Shown here one piece after another: positions 44,327 to 51,967 of a DNA stretch of 64,000 nt. How positions within the stretch are numbered: position 1 is the first letter of the stretch; the number at the start of each line of letters is the position of its first letter. The DNA lies in contig JACPEG010000003.1 in assembly GCA_016183615.1 (NCBI GenBank), forward strand, positions 1-64,000. Direction: 5' to 3'. The translations under genes were made by a program, and so were the position numbers. The notes below the pieces were generated by a model that searched no databases, was not told the DNA's origin, and saw only the letters and a list, made by a program, of their open reading frames with translations. Source of the DNA: Betaproteobacteria bacterium (GTDB taxonomy: Bacteria > Pseudomonadota > Gammaproteobacteria > Burkholderiales > UBA6910).

Positions 44327-44740
44327 ATGGAATGGGAATTCACGCCGGAGCAGGTGGTCAAGGGCGAGGTCGGTTACGGCCTGGAGGGCTTTCGCGACGA
44401 TCTGGCCCGGGAGGTGAGAGACAACATGGCCGGGGTGCCGCGGGCCGAGCAGGAACAGGCGTTCCACGTCCTGTATGACCTTTGCCACTGGCTCGCCACC
44501 GGGCGGGATTTCGAGGCGTTCGCCGCCGAGTTTTCGGAATCGCCTCTCGCCGACGCCTTCCTGCGCACCATCCGCGACCCGATTGCGCCCAATGTGGAAA
44601 TGCTGGGCGCCATCCTGCAGCGGCTCATCATGGAGCGCGTCGAGGCGGGCCTGCCGCTCGAGCAGGCGCTGAACGCGGCGGCGGAATTTCATGGCGCCAC
44701 GGTCCGGCGCCATAATCCTTTCGCTTCCCAGGCGGCCTGA
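44327..44740 (+). CDS. Hypothetical helical protein at end of accessory cluster
   Basis: A 137-residue acidic, mostly helical protein that I do not recognise. AAGGAG precedes the ATG by a good distance. Aromatic-acidic segments (MEWEFTPEQVVKGEVGYGLEGF, HVLYDLCHWLATGRDFEAF) and a single cysteine are the only notable features. It follows the broken polyferredoxin gene by 33 bp and precedes the arsR promoter, so it appears to be the last gene of the accessory run. Confidence 0.65.
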   Translation: MEWEFTPEQVVKGEVGYGLEGFRDDLAREVRDNMAGVPRAEQEQAFHVLYDLCHWLATGRDFEAFAAEFSESPLADAFLRTIRDPIAPNVEMLGAILQRLIMERVEAGLPLEQALNAAAEFHGATVRRHNPFASQAA

Positions 44741-44790
44741 ACGCGCCCGCTTCCGGGCGTTCCAAAATCCACCACACCACGACAGGAAAC

Positions 44791-44834
44791 TTGACAGGTA
44801 GATTTTATTTCCATATCTTTGGAAATATGGAAAT
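44791..44834 (+). promoter_or_regulatory. arsR promoter and operator
   Basis: TTGACA (44791-44796) and TATCTT (44814-44819) are spaced by 17 bp. An inverted repeat ATTTCCATAT-N8-ATATGGAAAT (44807-44834) overlaps the -10 element and the start codon. The predicted start of transcription is at or within a base or two of the arsR ATG at 44827, implying a leaderless or nearly leaderless message repressed by ArsR. Confidence 0.75.
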
Positions 44835-45186
44835 TGAACGAGCCGTCAATGGATTGGCCGCCCTCGCCCAGGAATCCCGCCTCGCCGTGTTCCGCCTCCT
44901 GGTGACGGCGGGGCCCGAGGGGTTGCCGGCGGGAAGCATCAGCGAGCGTCTCGCCATTCCGGCGGCGACCCTTTCCTTCCATCTCAAGACGCTGGCCCAG
45001 GCGGACCTGGTGAAAAGCCGCTCGGCGGGGCGCTTCGTCTATTACTCGGCGAACTTCGCCGCCATGAGCGCCCTTCTGGAATTTCTCACCCAGGACTGCT
45101 GTGGCGGCCGGCCCGGCCTCTGCCTTCCGGCGCAAGCCACGGTCGAGCCGCCCAAGCCGCGGATCAAATCCCGCGCCCAACGCTGA
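44827..45186 (+). CDS. arsR: ArsR-family arsenical-responsive repressor
   Basis: The 119-residue winged-helix repressor (MEIERAVNGLAALAQESRLAVFRLL, LAIPAATLSFHLKTLAQADLV, GRFVYYSANF) carries its probable As(III) ligands in the C-terminal DCCGGRPGLC, a CC-x6-C arrangement like the C-terminal site of Acidithiobacillus ArsR rather than the helix-3 site of plasmid R773 ArsR. It leads arsR-arsC-acr3. An upstream TTG in the same frame coincides with the -35 element and is rejected as the start. Confidence 0.9.
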   Translation: MEIERAVNGLAALAQESRLAVFRLLVTAGPEGLPAGSISERLAIPAATLSFHLKTLAQADLVKSRSAGRFVYYSANFAAMSALLEFLTQDCCGGRPGLCLPAQATVEPPKPRIKSRAQR

Positions 45187-45202
45187 AACGCCTGGAGAAC
45201 CC

Positions 45203-45718
45203 ATGACCGACCGCGTCTACAACGTGCTATTTCTCTGCACCGGCAATTCCGCCCGCAGCATCATCGGCGAGGCGCTGCTCAACAGCCAGGGCCGCGGCCG
45301 CTTCCGCGCCTACTCCGCCGGCAGCCATCCCAAGGGCCGGGTCCACCCCATGGCTCTCGACATCCTGAAGAAAAACCGCCTCGCCAGCGACGATCTGCGC
45401 AGCAAGAGCTGGGACGAGTTTGCCGCAGCCGGAGCGCCGCGGCTCGATTTCGTCTTCACCGTGTGCGACAACGCCGCCGCCGAAGTGTGCCCGGTGTGGC
45501 CCGGGCAACCCATGACCGCCCACTGGGGCGTCGAGGATCCGGCCGCGGTCTCGGGTCCGGACGAGGTTGTGCGCCGCGCGTTTCTCAAGACCTTCACCCA
45601 GATCCAGACCCGGATCTCGCTGCTGCTCGCCCTGCCCATCGAGAAACTCGACCGCTTGTCCCTCCAGAAGCGCCTCGCCGAGATCGGAAACACCCGCGAC
45701 GCGGAGAAAAGCGCATGA
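45203..45718 (+). CDS. arsC: Arsenate reductase, low-molecular-weight phosphatase type
   Basis: The 171-residue enzyme reduces arsenate to arsenite for export. The N-terminal P-loop CTGNSAR (in NVLFLCTGNSARSIIGEAL) is the catalytic CX5R of the LMW-PTP family, and FTVCDNAAAEVCPVWPG holds the resolving cysteines of the thioredoxin-coupled class. It is 16 bp after arsR and precedes acr3. This class is distinct from the molybdoenzyme arsenate reductases. Confidence 0.93.
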   Translation: MTDRVYNVLFLCTGNSARSIIGEALLNSQGRGRFRAYSAGSHPKGRVHPMALDILKKNRLASDDLRSKSWDEFAAAGAPRLDFVFTVCDNAAAEVCPVWPGQPMTAHWGVEDPAAVSGPDEVVRRAFLKTFTQIQTRISLLLALPIEKLDRLSLQKRLAEIGNTRDAEKSA

Positions 45719-45827
45719 GCAGGGAGCAGGGGCCCCATGGTTTTTTGGGGATGCGACCGGCCGCGATTGCCGCTGGCCGCCGACGCCCCGGCGGTCAGTT
45801 TTCTCGGTGCCCATCGGAGGCGGCGGC

Positions 45828-46913
45828 ATGAGCGCCCAGTGCGAAATCGCGGCCGCCGGGGCCGCGGGAGCACCCCTCGGCTTTTTCGAGCGCTGGCTGA
45901 CCCTGTGGGTGTTCCTGTGCATCGTCGCCGGAATTCTACTGGGACAGGTTTTTCCCGTGCCGGTCCGGGCCATCGGGCGCATGGAAATCGCGAAGGTCAA
46001 TCTTCCGGTCGGGTTCCTGATCTGGGTCATGATCATCCCAATGCTGATGAAGATCGACTTCCACGCCCTCAAGGAAGTCGGGCGCCACTGGCGCGGCATC
46101 GCTGTGACCCTGTTCGTGAACTGGGGCGTGAAGCCCTTTTCCATGGCGCTGCTGGCCTGGCTTTTCGTGCGCGGCGCCTTCGCGCCGCTGCTGCCGCCGG
46201 ACCAGATCGACAGCTACGTGGCGGGACTGATTCTGCTCGCCGCCGCCCCCTGCACCGCCATGGTGTTCGTGTGGAGCCACCTCACCCGGGGCGAGCCCCA
46301 CTTCACGCTGTCCCAGGTGGCCCTCAACGACACCATCATGGTGTTCGCCTTCGCCCCCATCGTCGGACTGCTGCTGGGGCTCTCCGCCATCAGCGTGCCC
46401 TGGGACACCCTGTTTCTCTCGGTGCTGCTCTACATCGTGATCCCGGTGGCCATCGCCCAGCTCTGCCGCGCCGCGCTTCTGCGCAATGGCGAAGCGGCGC
46501 TCAAGCGGGCGCTGGAGACCATTCAGCCCGGGTCCCTCACGGCGCTGCTCGCCACTCTGGTGCTGCTGTTCGCGTTCCAGGGCGAGGCCATCCTCGCCCA
46601 GCCGCTGGTGATCGCGCTGCTGGCGGTGCCGATCGTGATCCAGGTGTTTTTCAACGCCGGACTCGCCTACTGGCTCAACAAACGCCTGGGCGTGGCCCAC
46701 TGCGTCGCCGGGCCCTCCGCGCTGATCGGCGCCAGCAATTTCTTCGAGCTGGCAGTAGCCGCCGCCATCAGCCTGTTCGGCTTCCAGTCGGGCGCGGCGC
46801 TGGCCACCGTGGTCGGCGTGCTGGTGGAAGTGCCGCTGATGCTGGCGGTGGTGCGGGTGGTCAATGCCACCCGCCCGTGGTATGAGGCCCGCCCCGCCTT
46901 TGTCCGCGCCTGA
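45828..46913 (+). CDS. acr3: ACR3-family arsenite efflux permease
   Basis: The 361-residue carrier exports arsenite. It has about ten membrane helices and the ACR3 motifs NLPVGFLIWVMIIPMLMKIDF, FVNWGVKPFSMALLAW, the conserved cysteine in AAAPCTAMVFVWSHLTRGEP, and the helix-9 region PSALIGASNFFELAVAAAISLFG. CGGAGG precedes the ATG at 45828, 109 bp after arsC; the stretch between holds no gene. Confidence 0.94.
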   Translation: MSAQCEIAAAGAAGAPLGFFERWLTLWVFLCIVAGILLGQVFPVPVRAIGRMEIAKVNLPVGFLIWVMIIPMLMKIDFHALKEVGRHWRGIAVTLFVNWGVKPFSMALLAWLFVRGAFAPLLPPDQIDSYVAGLILLAAAPCTAMVFVWSHLTRGEPHFTLSQVALNDTIMVFAFAPIVGLLLGLSAISVPWDTLFLSVLLYIVIPVAIAQLCRAALLRNGEAALKRALETIQPGSLTALLATLVLLFAFQGEAILAQPLVIALLAVPIVIQVFFNAGLAYWLNKRLGVAHCVAGPSALIGASNFFELAVAAAISLFGFQSGAALATVVGVLVEVPLMLAVVRVVNATRPWYEARPAFVRA

Positions 46914-46935
46914 GGCGCGTCCCCGAAGATAAGCC

Positions 46936-48234
46936 ATGCCCCTGACCGCCCTTCGCCCGGGAATCTGGGACCGGCGGCTCGCCGAGTCCCTCAACCGCGA
47001 CTGCCACTGCATCGGCGTGGACCTGGACGCGCTCCGGGCAGAGCTGGAGCGGGACATCGCGCAGCGGGGACTCTCCCAGTCGCTGGTCCAGTCCCATCCC
47101 CACCTGTTTTCGGCGGCACCGGTGTTCGTTGCCCGCGAGCACCTGCAGCGCATGGCGCAAATCATCGCTGCGGTGGAAAGCGTGGTGGCCCTGCCCGCCT
47201 GCCGGGACCACGTGCTGCAATGGGCGCCCGAGACCGCGCGCTTCGATCCGGGTCCCATCGGGGTTTTCCTGGGCTATGACTTCCACATCGGTCCCGAGGG
47301 TCCCCGGCTGATCGAGATCAACACCAACGCCGGGGGCGCGATGCTCAACGCCGTGCTCGCCCGCGCCCAGCGCGCCTGCTGCGAGGAAGTGGAAACCCTG
47401 TTTGCGGAGGCCGGGGACGTCGGCGGACTCGAATCCCGCCTGGTGACCATGTTCCGCGCAGAATGGCGGAAACAACGCGGAGCGGCGCCGCTCACGCAAA
47501 TCGCCATCGTGGACGACGCGCCACAAACCCAGTACCTGTATCCCGAGTTTCTGCTGTTCCAGAAGCTGTTCGAGCGCTCCGGCATCGCGGCGCTGATCGC
47601 CGATCCCTCGCGCCTCGCGCTACGCGACGGGGCGCTGTGGGCGGGCGAGCACCGGATCGACCTCGTCTACAACCGGCTCACGGATTTCGCCCTTGCCGAT
47701 CCGGCCCATGAGGCGCTGCGGCGCGCCTGGGTGGACGGCCTCGCGGTCGTGACGCCCCATCCCCGCGCCCACGCTCTCTACGCCGACAAGCGCAACCTCG
47801 CGGTGCTTTCGGACAGCGCGCTGCTCGATCGCTGGGGCGTATCCGCGGAAACGGCAACCCTGCTGGCGCAGGGCATTCCGCACACCCGGGTTGTAACGCC
47901 GGATGCGGCAACCGATTTGTGGGAAAGCCGGAAGCGGCTGTTCTTCAAGCCGGCTGCAGGCTTCGGCTCCCGGGGCTCCTACCGCGGCGAGAAGCTCACG
48001 CGGCGCGTGTTCGAGGACATTCTTGCGGGCAGCTACGTGGCACAGGAATTCGTGCCGCCAAGCGAGCGGATGTTGAGGGACGCGGACGCGCCCTCCGCCC
48101 TCAAGCTCGACCTGCGCAATTACGTCTACGACGGAGAAGTCCAGCTCGTGGCGGCGCGGCTCTACCAGGGACAGACCACCAATTTCCGCACCCCGGGGGG
48201 CGGTTTCGCGCCGGTGTTTTCTCCCGCCCTGTAG
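46936..48234 (+). CDS. ATP-grasp-like protein of unknown function
   Basis: This 432-residue protein has the layout of an ATP-grasp peptide/amide ligase: an N-terminal preATP-grasp-like part (IGVFLGYDFHIGPEGPRLIEINTNAGGAMLN, where the acid/Asn motif resembles a metal-binding strand), then a part with KRLFFKPAAGFGSRGSYRGEKL (lysine plus glycine-rich loop) and VAQEFVPPSE. The order suggests a circularly permuted ATP-grasp. Substrates are unknown. It follows acr3 by 22 bp and may belong to the arsenic operon. Confidence 0.7.
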   Translation: MPLTALRPGIWDRRLAESLNRDCHCIGVDLDALRAELERDIAQRGLSQSLVQSHPHLFSAAPVFVAREHLQRMAQIIAAVESVVALPACRDHVLQWAPETARFDPGPIGVFLGYDFHIGPEGPRLIEINTNAGGAMLNAVLARAQRACCEEVETLFAEAGDVGGLESRLVTMFRAEWRKQRGAAPLTQIAIVDDAPQTQYLYPEFLLFQKLFERSGIAALIADPSRLALRDGALWAGEHRIDLVYNRLTDFALADPAHEALRRAWVDGLAVVTPHPRAHALYADKRNLAVLSDSALLDRWGVSAETATLLAQGIPHTRVVTPDAATDLWESRKRLFFKPAAGFGSRGSYRGEKLTRRVFEDILAGSYVAQEFVPPSERMLRDADAPSALKLDLRNYVYDGEVQLVAARLYQGQTTNFRTPGGGFAPVFSPAL

Positions 48235-48285
48235 GGATGTTGCTGAGAAACTCTCCTGCACGGCCCGGAGGCTGCCCGCTCCGCA

Positions 48286-48945
48286 TCATTCGCCCCGGTG
48301 CTTCGCCGCCCGGCCCGGCAGGAGACGGATTTCGCCGGGACGGCGCCGGATGCCGCCGCCCCGCTCCAGGGTCGAAAGCGCGCGATACAGAGCCTCATGG
48401 GTCAGTCCGATCTCCTGGGCGAGATGCTTCAGGGTACCGTCGAGACGCGCGACGCCATCGGCACTGCAGCGCAAGCGCAGGTACTGTAGCACCCGTTCAG
48501 GTGCCGATCGGATCTGGACAATCTCGAGGCGGGCGCGCAGCGCCTGGAGGCGGCGCGCCAGTTCCGCCGTGAACTCCCACAGCCCGCCCGGATCGTTCCG
48601 CAGCGCCCGCGTGAGTTCTCCCTTCGGATACAGCAGCACCTCGCTGTCGGCAAGCGCCACCGCGTCGCAGTGGTAGCGCGCGGAGAACAGGGACGCCTCG
48701 GCGAACAGCTCGCCGGGACGCACCGTGTGCATCGGCACCTCCACCCCGTCCGGGGTGACCCGCAGCAGCCGCATGCTCCCGCTCGTCAGGCGGAAGATGC
48801 CGATGGATACATCGCCCTGCCGGAACAGCGCGCTGCCCGCTGTAACCCGCCGCGGCACGGGCGCAATTGCCGCGAATCCCTTCCCGCTTGCCGGCGCCGG
48901 TCTTCGCGACCGCGAACCGGAGCTGGTGGTACGTTTCCTGGGCAT
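48286..48945 (-). CDS. Crp/Fnr-family transcriptional regulator
   Basis: The 219-residue regulator has a cyclic-nucleotide-like sensor domain (about 45-150; GSALFRQGDVSIGIFRLTSGSMRLLRVTPDG, HTVRPGELFAEASLF) and a C-terminal winged helix (LKHLAQEIGLTHEALYRALSTLERGGGI). The FNR-type N-terminal cysteines are absent. Its start codon lies within a 24-bp palindrome shared with the divergent cytochrome gene, so it probably represses itself and controls that gene. Confidence 0.85.
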   Translation of the reverse strand: MPRKRTTSSGSRSRRPAPASGKGFAAIAPVPRRVTAGSALFRQGDVSIGIFRLTSGSMRLLRVTPDGVEVPMHTVRPGELFAEASLFSARYHCDAVALADSEVLLYPKGELTRALRNDPGGLWEFTAELARRLQALRARLEIVQIRSAPERVLQYLRLRCSADGVARLDGTLKHLAQEIGLTHEALYRALSTLERGGGIRRRPGEIRLLPGRAAKHRGE

Positions 48946-48964
48946 ATGATCGCAATCATATGCC
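48941..48964. promoter_or_regulatory. Palindromic operator between Crp/Fnr gene and cytochrome gene
   Basis: GGCATATGAT-CGCA-ATCATATGCC is a perfect 10-bp inverted repeat with a 4-bp centre. It overlaps the start codon of the regulator gene and sits about 52 bp before the divergent cytochrome gene. Confidence 0.7.
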
Positions 48965-49015
48965 GATCCGGGCAGGGGCGGTATCTTTTGCCCGGTCAAC
49001 GAGGAGAACCGAACC

Positions 49016-49528
49016 ATGAGAAATGTTTTCCGGCCCTGTCGCGCTCTCGGGCTGGCACTGCTCTTCATGGCGGCCGTGCCGCCAGCCTCTGCCCAGGAGC
49101 ATTCCCCCGACCACGATGCCCACAAGCCGTCCGCCCCGGCGCCCGCCGCCGGCGGCCGCGAGACGCGGCAGGCGGTGCGGCTCCCGGCCCGCCTCCGGGA
49201 AGACACCCTTCGAAACATGCGCGACCACCTGCTGGCGATCTCGGAGATCCAGGAACATCTGTCGAAGCTTCATTTCGACCAGGCCGCGGAAATTGCCGAA
49301 AAGCGCCTGGGAATGAGCTCGCTGACGGCTCACGGCGCCCACGAAGTCGCCAAGCACATGCCCAGGGGAATGCAGGATGCCGGCTCGGCCATGCACCACA
49401 GCGCCAGCCGGTTCGCCCTGGCAGTGCAGGAAGCCGCGATCGACCGCGACCTTGCCCGCGCGCTCGCGGCCCTGAACCAGGTGACCCAGTCCTGCGTCGC
49501 CTGCCACGCCAGGTATCGACTGAAATAA
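49016..49528 (+). CDS. Cytochrome c-prime-like periplasmic protein
   Basis: The 170-residue exported protein (signal peptide to about residue 26) ends with a single haem-binding motif CVACHARYRLK, the C-terminal position typical of class II c-type cytochromes (cytochrome c-prime and c556). A histidine-rich spacer (HSPDHDAHK) follows the signal peptide, then a four-helix-like domain. It could bind NO or serve in stress tolerance. Its divergence from a Crp/Fnr regulator with a shared palindrome suggests specific control. Confidence 0.83.
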   Translation: MRNVFRPCRALGLALLFMAAVPPASAQEHSPDHDAHKPSAPAPAAGGRETRQAVRLPARLREDTLRNMRDHLLAISEIQEHLSKLHFDQAAEIAEKRLGMSSLTAHGAHEVAKHMPRGMQDAGSAMHHSASRFALAVQEAAIDRDLARALAALNQVTQSCVACHARYRLK

Positions 49529-49629
49529 CCGGGAATACCCGCCCCGCCCGGCGGCTTGCGGCCGCGGCGTCGAGCCGGTGTCAATCCGGTTGCCACCGCC
49601 GGATGTTTCACCTAGACTTGGGATCGTAC

Positions 49630-49712
49630 CCAGGAGATGGCATTCCTCCTTTAACCGCCCCCGTGGCTGATGATGCCTACGAGATTTTCCCCCGTACGGG
49701 CGGAACGTAGGC
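49630..49712 (+). ncRNA. Fluoride riboswitch (crcB motif)
   Basis: The conserved aptamer is present: GGAGATGGCATTCCTCC, TTTAACCGCC, then GGCTGATGATGCCTACG (49633-49681). The GGCAT and ATGCC segments can pair, and the ACCGCC and GGCTGATG blocks match the consensus. GCCTACG (49675-49681) is also complementary to CGTAGGC (49706-49712) around the palindrome CCCGTACGGG, a possible alternative stem forming the expression platform. It precedes DUF190, an antiporter and UspA. Confidence 0.9.
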
Positions 49713-49812
49713 GCAACGGCGGTTTCCTGATAATTCCCCGCGCCGCTTCCCTGCGTTCCGGTTCCATTAACCGGCGGGTTACGCTTTGGCTCCGACTTCG
49801 GGAGAAATCACT

Positions 49813-50151
49813 GTGAACGGCACCTACCTCAAGTTCTACGTGCACGAAAACAGGAAGCACGCCGGCATCCTGCTCTACGAATGGCTGCTGGAGCAGGCGA
49901 AGCGCCTGGGCATTCACGGCGGCACGGCGTTCCGCGCCATTGCCGGATTCGGTCGCCACGGGATCCTCCATGAGCAGCATTTCTTCGAGCTGGCGGCGGA
50001 CCTGACGGTGCTCGTCGAGTTCATTGTCAGCGAAGCCGAGGCCGGCCAGCTCCTGGAGATCGTCGACCGGGAAAAAATCCGCATCTTCTACCTGCGCATG
50101 CCCGCGGAATTCGGCGTGCGCAATGCCGACGCCGATGATGTAGTCCGCTGA
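49813..50151 (+). CDS. DUF190 family protein (riboswitch-linked copy)
   Basis: This 112-residue PII-like-fold protein is paralogous to the DUF190 protein at 25691: YLKFYVHENRKHAGILLYEWLLEQ, GGTAFRAIAGFGRHGILHEQHFFEL and LTVLVEFIVSE align with it. Translation is taken from GTG 49813 with GGGAG eight bases upstream; a TTG at 49786 is less likely. It is the first gene behind the fluoride riboswitch, so its expression should rise with fluoride. Confidence 0.88.
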   Translation: MNGTYLKFYVHENRKHAGILLYEWLLEQAKRLGIHGGTAFRAIAGFGRHGILHEQHFFELAADLTVLVEFIVSEAEAGQLLEIVDREKIRIFYLRMPAEFGVRNADADDVVR

Positions 50152-50191
50152 GGATGCACCGCCTCCGCGCCGATCGACGGGAGCCGATCCC

Positions 50192-51406
50192 ATGACCGAG
50201 ACCTGGAGTCTCGCCGCCCTGTGGCTGGGACTGGCGCTTGGCGCCACCCTGCTCTCGATCTGGTTGCGGATCGCGACGGCGCTGTCCGAGATCGTCATAG
50301 GGATCGTGGCGCAGCTCGCCATTGGCGCCTTCGCCGGCAGCGCCGCTCTCGGCGCCGACGAGCCCTGGATCAGGTTCCTCTCCGGAACCGGCGCCATCGT
50401 GCTGACGTTCCTGGCCGGCGCCGAACTCGATCCCGCAGTGTTCCGGGTGAAATGGAAAGAGGCGACCGCCGTGGGCCTGATCAGCTTCGCCGCCCCGTTT
50501 CTGGGGTGCGCCGCTGCGGCATACTACCTGCTCGGATGGACCGGCAACGCGAGCTGGCTCGCCGGCGTTGCCCTGTCCACCACCTCGGTGGCCGTGGTAT
50601 ACGCGGTAATGCTGGAGTTCGGCTTCAACAGAACGGATTACGGGAAGACAGTGCTGGCGGCCTGTTTCATCACCGATCTGGGAACGGTCGTCGCTCTGGG
50701 TCTGCTGTTTTCGCCCTTCACCTTCCGCACCCTGATCTTCATCGGGGTTTCGACGCTCGCCTTCGCGGTGCTACCCTGGCTCACGCCCCGATTCTTCAAA
50801 CGGTATGGAGAGCGACCTTCCGAGATGGAGGCCAAATACCTGCTGCTCTGCCTGTTCGGCCTGGGGGCGCTGGCCACCTGGGCCGACAGCGAGGCCGTGC
50901 TTCCCGCGTACGTGACGGGAATGGTGCTGGCCGGCACGGTAGGAAAGGACCACGCCCTGATCCGCCGGCTGCGCACTCTCACCTTCGGGCTGCTCACGCC
51001 TTTCTACTTCATCCGCGCCGGTTCCTACGTGTCGATCCCTGCGCTGGTCGCTGCGCCCGGCGCCCTGCTGCTGCTTCTGCTCACCAAGATGGCGACCAAG
51101 ATGGTGGGGGTGTATCCGGTAACGAAGCTCTACGGCTCGCCGAATAAGGAGGCCATGTACACAACCCTCCTCATGTCCACCGGGCTCACCTTCGGGAGCA
51201 TCTCCGCCCTGTTCGGCCTCAGCCACGATATCATCGACCAGTCCCAGTACTCGCTGCTGGTGCTGGCGGTCATCGGCAGCGCGGTCGTACCGACGCTCAT
51301 TGCCAACGCGTTCTTCATGCCGCACCATCTGCTGCGACACCCGGAATCCGGGGCGGAAGCCGCCGCGCAGGGCCAGAGCGCGGCGCAGCCTGTCAAAGCC
51401 AAGTAA
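50192..51406 (+). CDS. Cation:proton antiporter, CPA2 type
   Basis: The 404-residue membrane protein has about 12 helices and the Na+/H+-exchanger fold. The unwound-helix regions are recognisable (ALSEIVIGIVAQLAIG, LTFLAGAELDP, GVALSTTSVAVVYAVMLEFGF, CFITDLGTVVALGLL), including acidic residues in the ion site. CPA-type antiporters are among the genes found under fluoride riboswitches, where they may export F- or rebalance protons after HF entry. It is 40 bp after DUF190 and 13 bp before uspA. Confidence 0.88.
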   Translation: MTETWSLAALWLGLALGATLLSIWLRIATALSEIVIGIVAQLAIGAFAGSAALGADEPWIRFLSGTGAIVLTFLAGAELDPAVFRVKWKEATAVGLISFAAPFLGCAAAAYYLLGWTGNASWLAGVALSTTSVAVVYAVMLEFGFNRTDYGKTVLAACFITDLGTVVALGLLFSPFTFRTLIFIGVSTLAFAVLPWLTPRFFKRYGERPSEMEAKYLLLCLFGLGALATWADSEAVLPAYVTGMVLAGTVGKDHALIRRLRTLTFGLLTPFYFIRAGSYVSIPALVAAPGALLLLLLTKMATKMVGVYPVTKLYGSPNKEAMYTTLLMSTGLTFGSISALFGLSHDIIDQSQYSLLVLAVIGSAVVPTLIANAFFMPHHLLRHPESGAEAAAQGQSAAQPVKAK

Positions 51407-51419
51407 CGGGAGGCGGACC

Positions 51420-51836
51420 ATGATCCAGCGCATTCTTGTAGCCTATGACGGATCCGAGCCTGCATCGAAGGCGTTCGAGCTGGCCGCGGACCTGGGAAAG
51501 AAATACTCGGCAAGCCTGCATGTGCTGGCGGTGGCGAAGCCGCCCGAGTTCGGCGATGACGTGGAAACCGAGGCGATCCTGGAGAACTCCCAGAGGCACT
51601 ACACGAAGGTGCTGGCAGCGCTCAAGAACCGGGCCGCATTACTGGCGGTCAGCCCGCGCTTCGAGATCGTCGTGGGCCATCCAGCCGACCAGATCGTTTA
51701 CCACGCGGAACAGACCGGCGCCGATCTCATCGTCATGGGGCATCGTGGCAAGTCCTTCGTCAAGCGACTCCTCATCGGATCGGTTTCCAGGCAGGTCATG
51801 GATCACGCCCACTGCGCGGTGCTGATCGTGCGCTGA
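51420..51836 (+). CDS. Universal stress protein UspA family
   Basis: The 138-residue protein is a single Usp domain: opening IQRILVAYDGSEPASKAFELAADL and the ATP-binding signature GHRGKSFVKRLLIGSVSRQV (G-x2-G-x9-GS). It is the third gene of the riboswitch operon, so it probably responds to fluoride. Usp proteins are often partners of CPA2 antiporters. Confidence 0.9.
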   Translation: MIQRILVAYDGSEPASKAFELAADLGKKYSASLHVLAVAKPPEFGDDVETEAILENSQRHYTKVLAALKNRAALLAVSPRFEIVVGHPADQIVYHAEQTGADLIVMGHRGKSFVKRLLIGSVSRQVMDHAHCAVLIVR

Positions 51837-51949
51837 GGCACGGCGGTGGAAACCCTGAACGCGGCGGATGTCGTATGTCCGAGCGTGCTGGACGCCCTCG
51901 ACCTCCTCGCTAACCCGCTTCGCCTGGGTTGCCACGCTGCGCGGCTGAC
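51837..51949 (+). pseudogene. Relic of a soluble P-type ATPase-like HAD gene (3' end)
   Basis: Directly after the uspA stop, the frame reads GTAVETLNAADVVCPSVLDA then LDLLANPLRL. A one-base frame change then gives VATLRG and a stop at 51947-51949. This is the usual C-terminus (ALNAADVV...ALDLLL.P.RLVATLR) of soluble P-type ATPase-like HAD phosphatases. Only about 37 codons survive, with a frameshift and no start, so it is a degraded end left after a deletion. Confidence 0.55.
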
Positions 51950-51950
51950 C

Positions 51951-51967
51951 GGCGGGCGCAGCCCGCC
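51951..51967. terminator. Hairpin between converging uspA and moaE
   Basis: GGCGGGC-GCA-GCCCGCC forms a 7-bp stem ending at the moaE stop codon. It has no T-tract in either direction, so it is only a weak terminator candidate. Confidence 0.4.

Noticed and set aside
29802-48234. Transferred arsenic-respiration island including the molybdoenzyme and ars genes
   Set aside because: No integrase, tRNA junction, direct-repeat boundary or composition shift was seen, and arsR has its own promoter. Physical closeness alone does not prove that the enzyme acts on arsenic.
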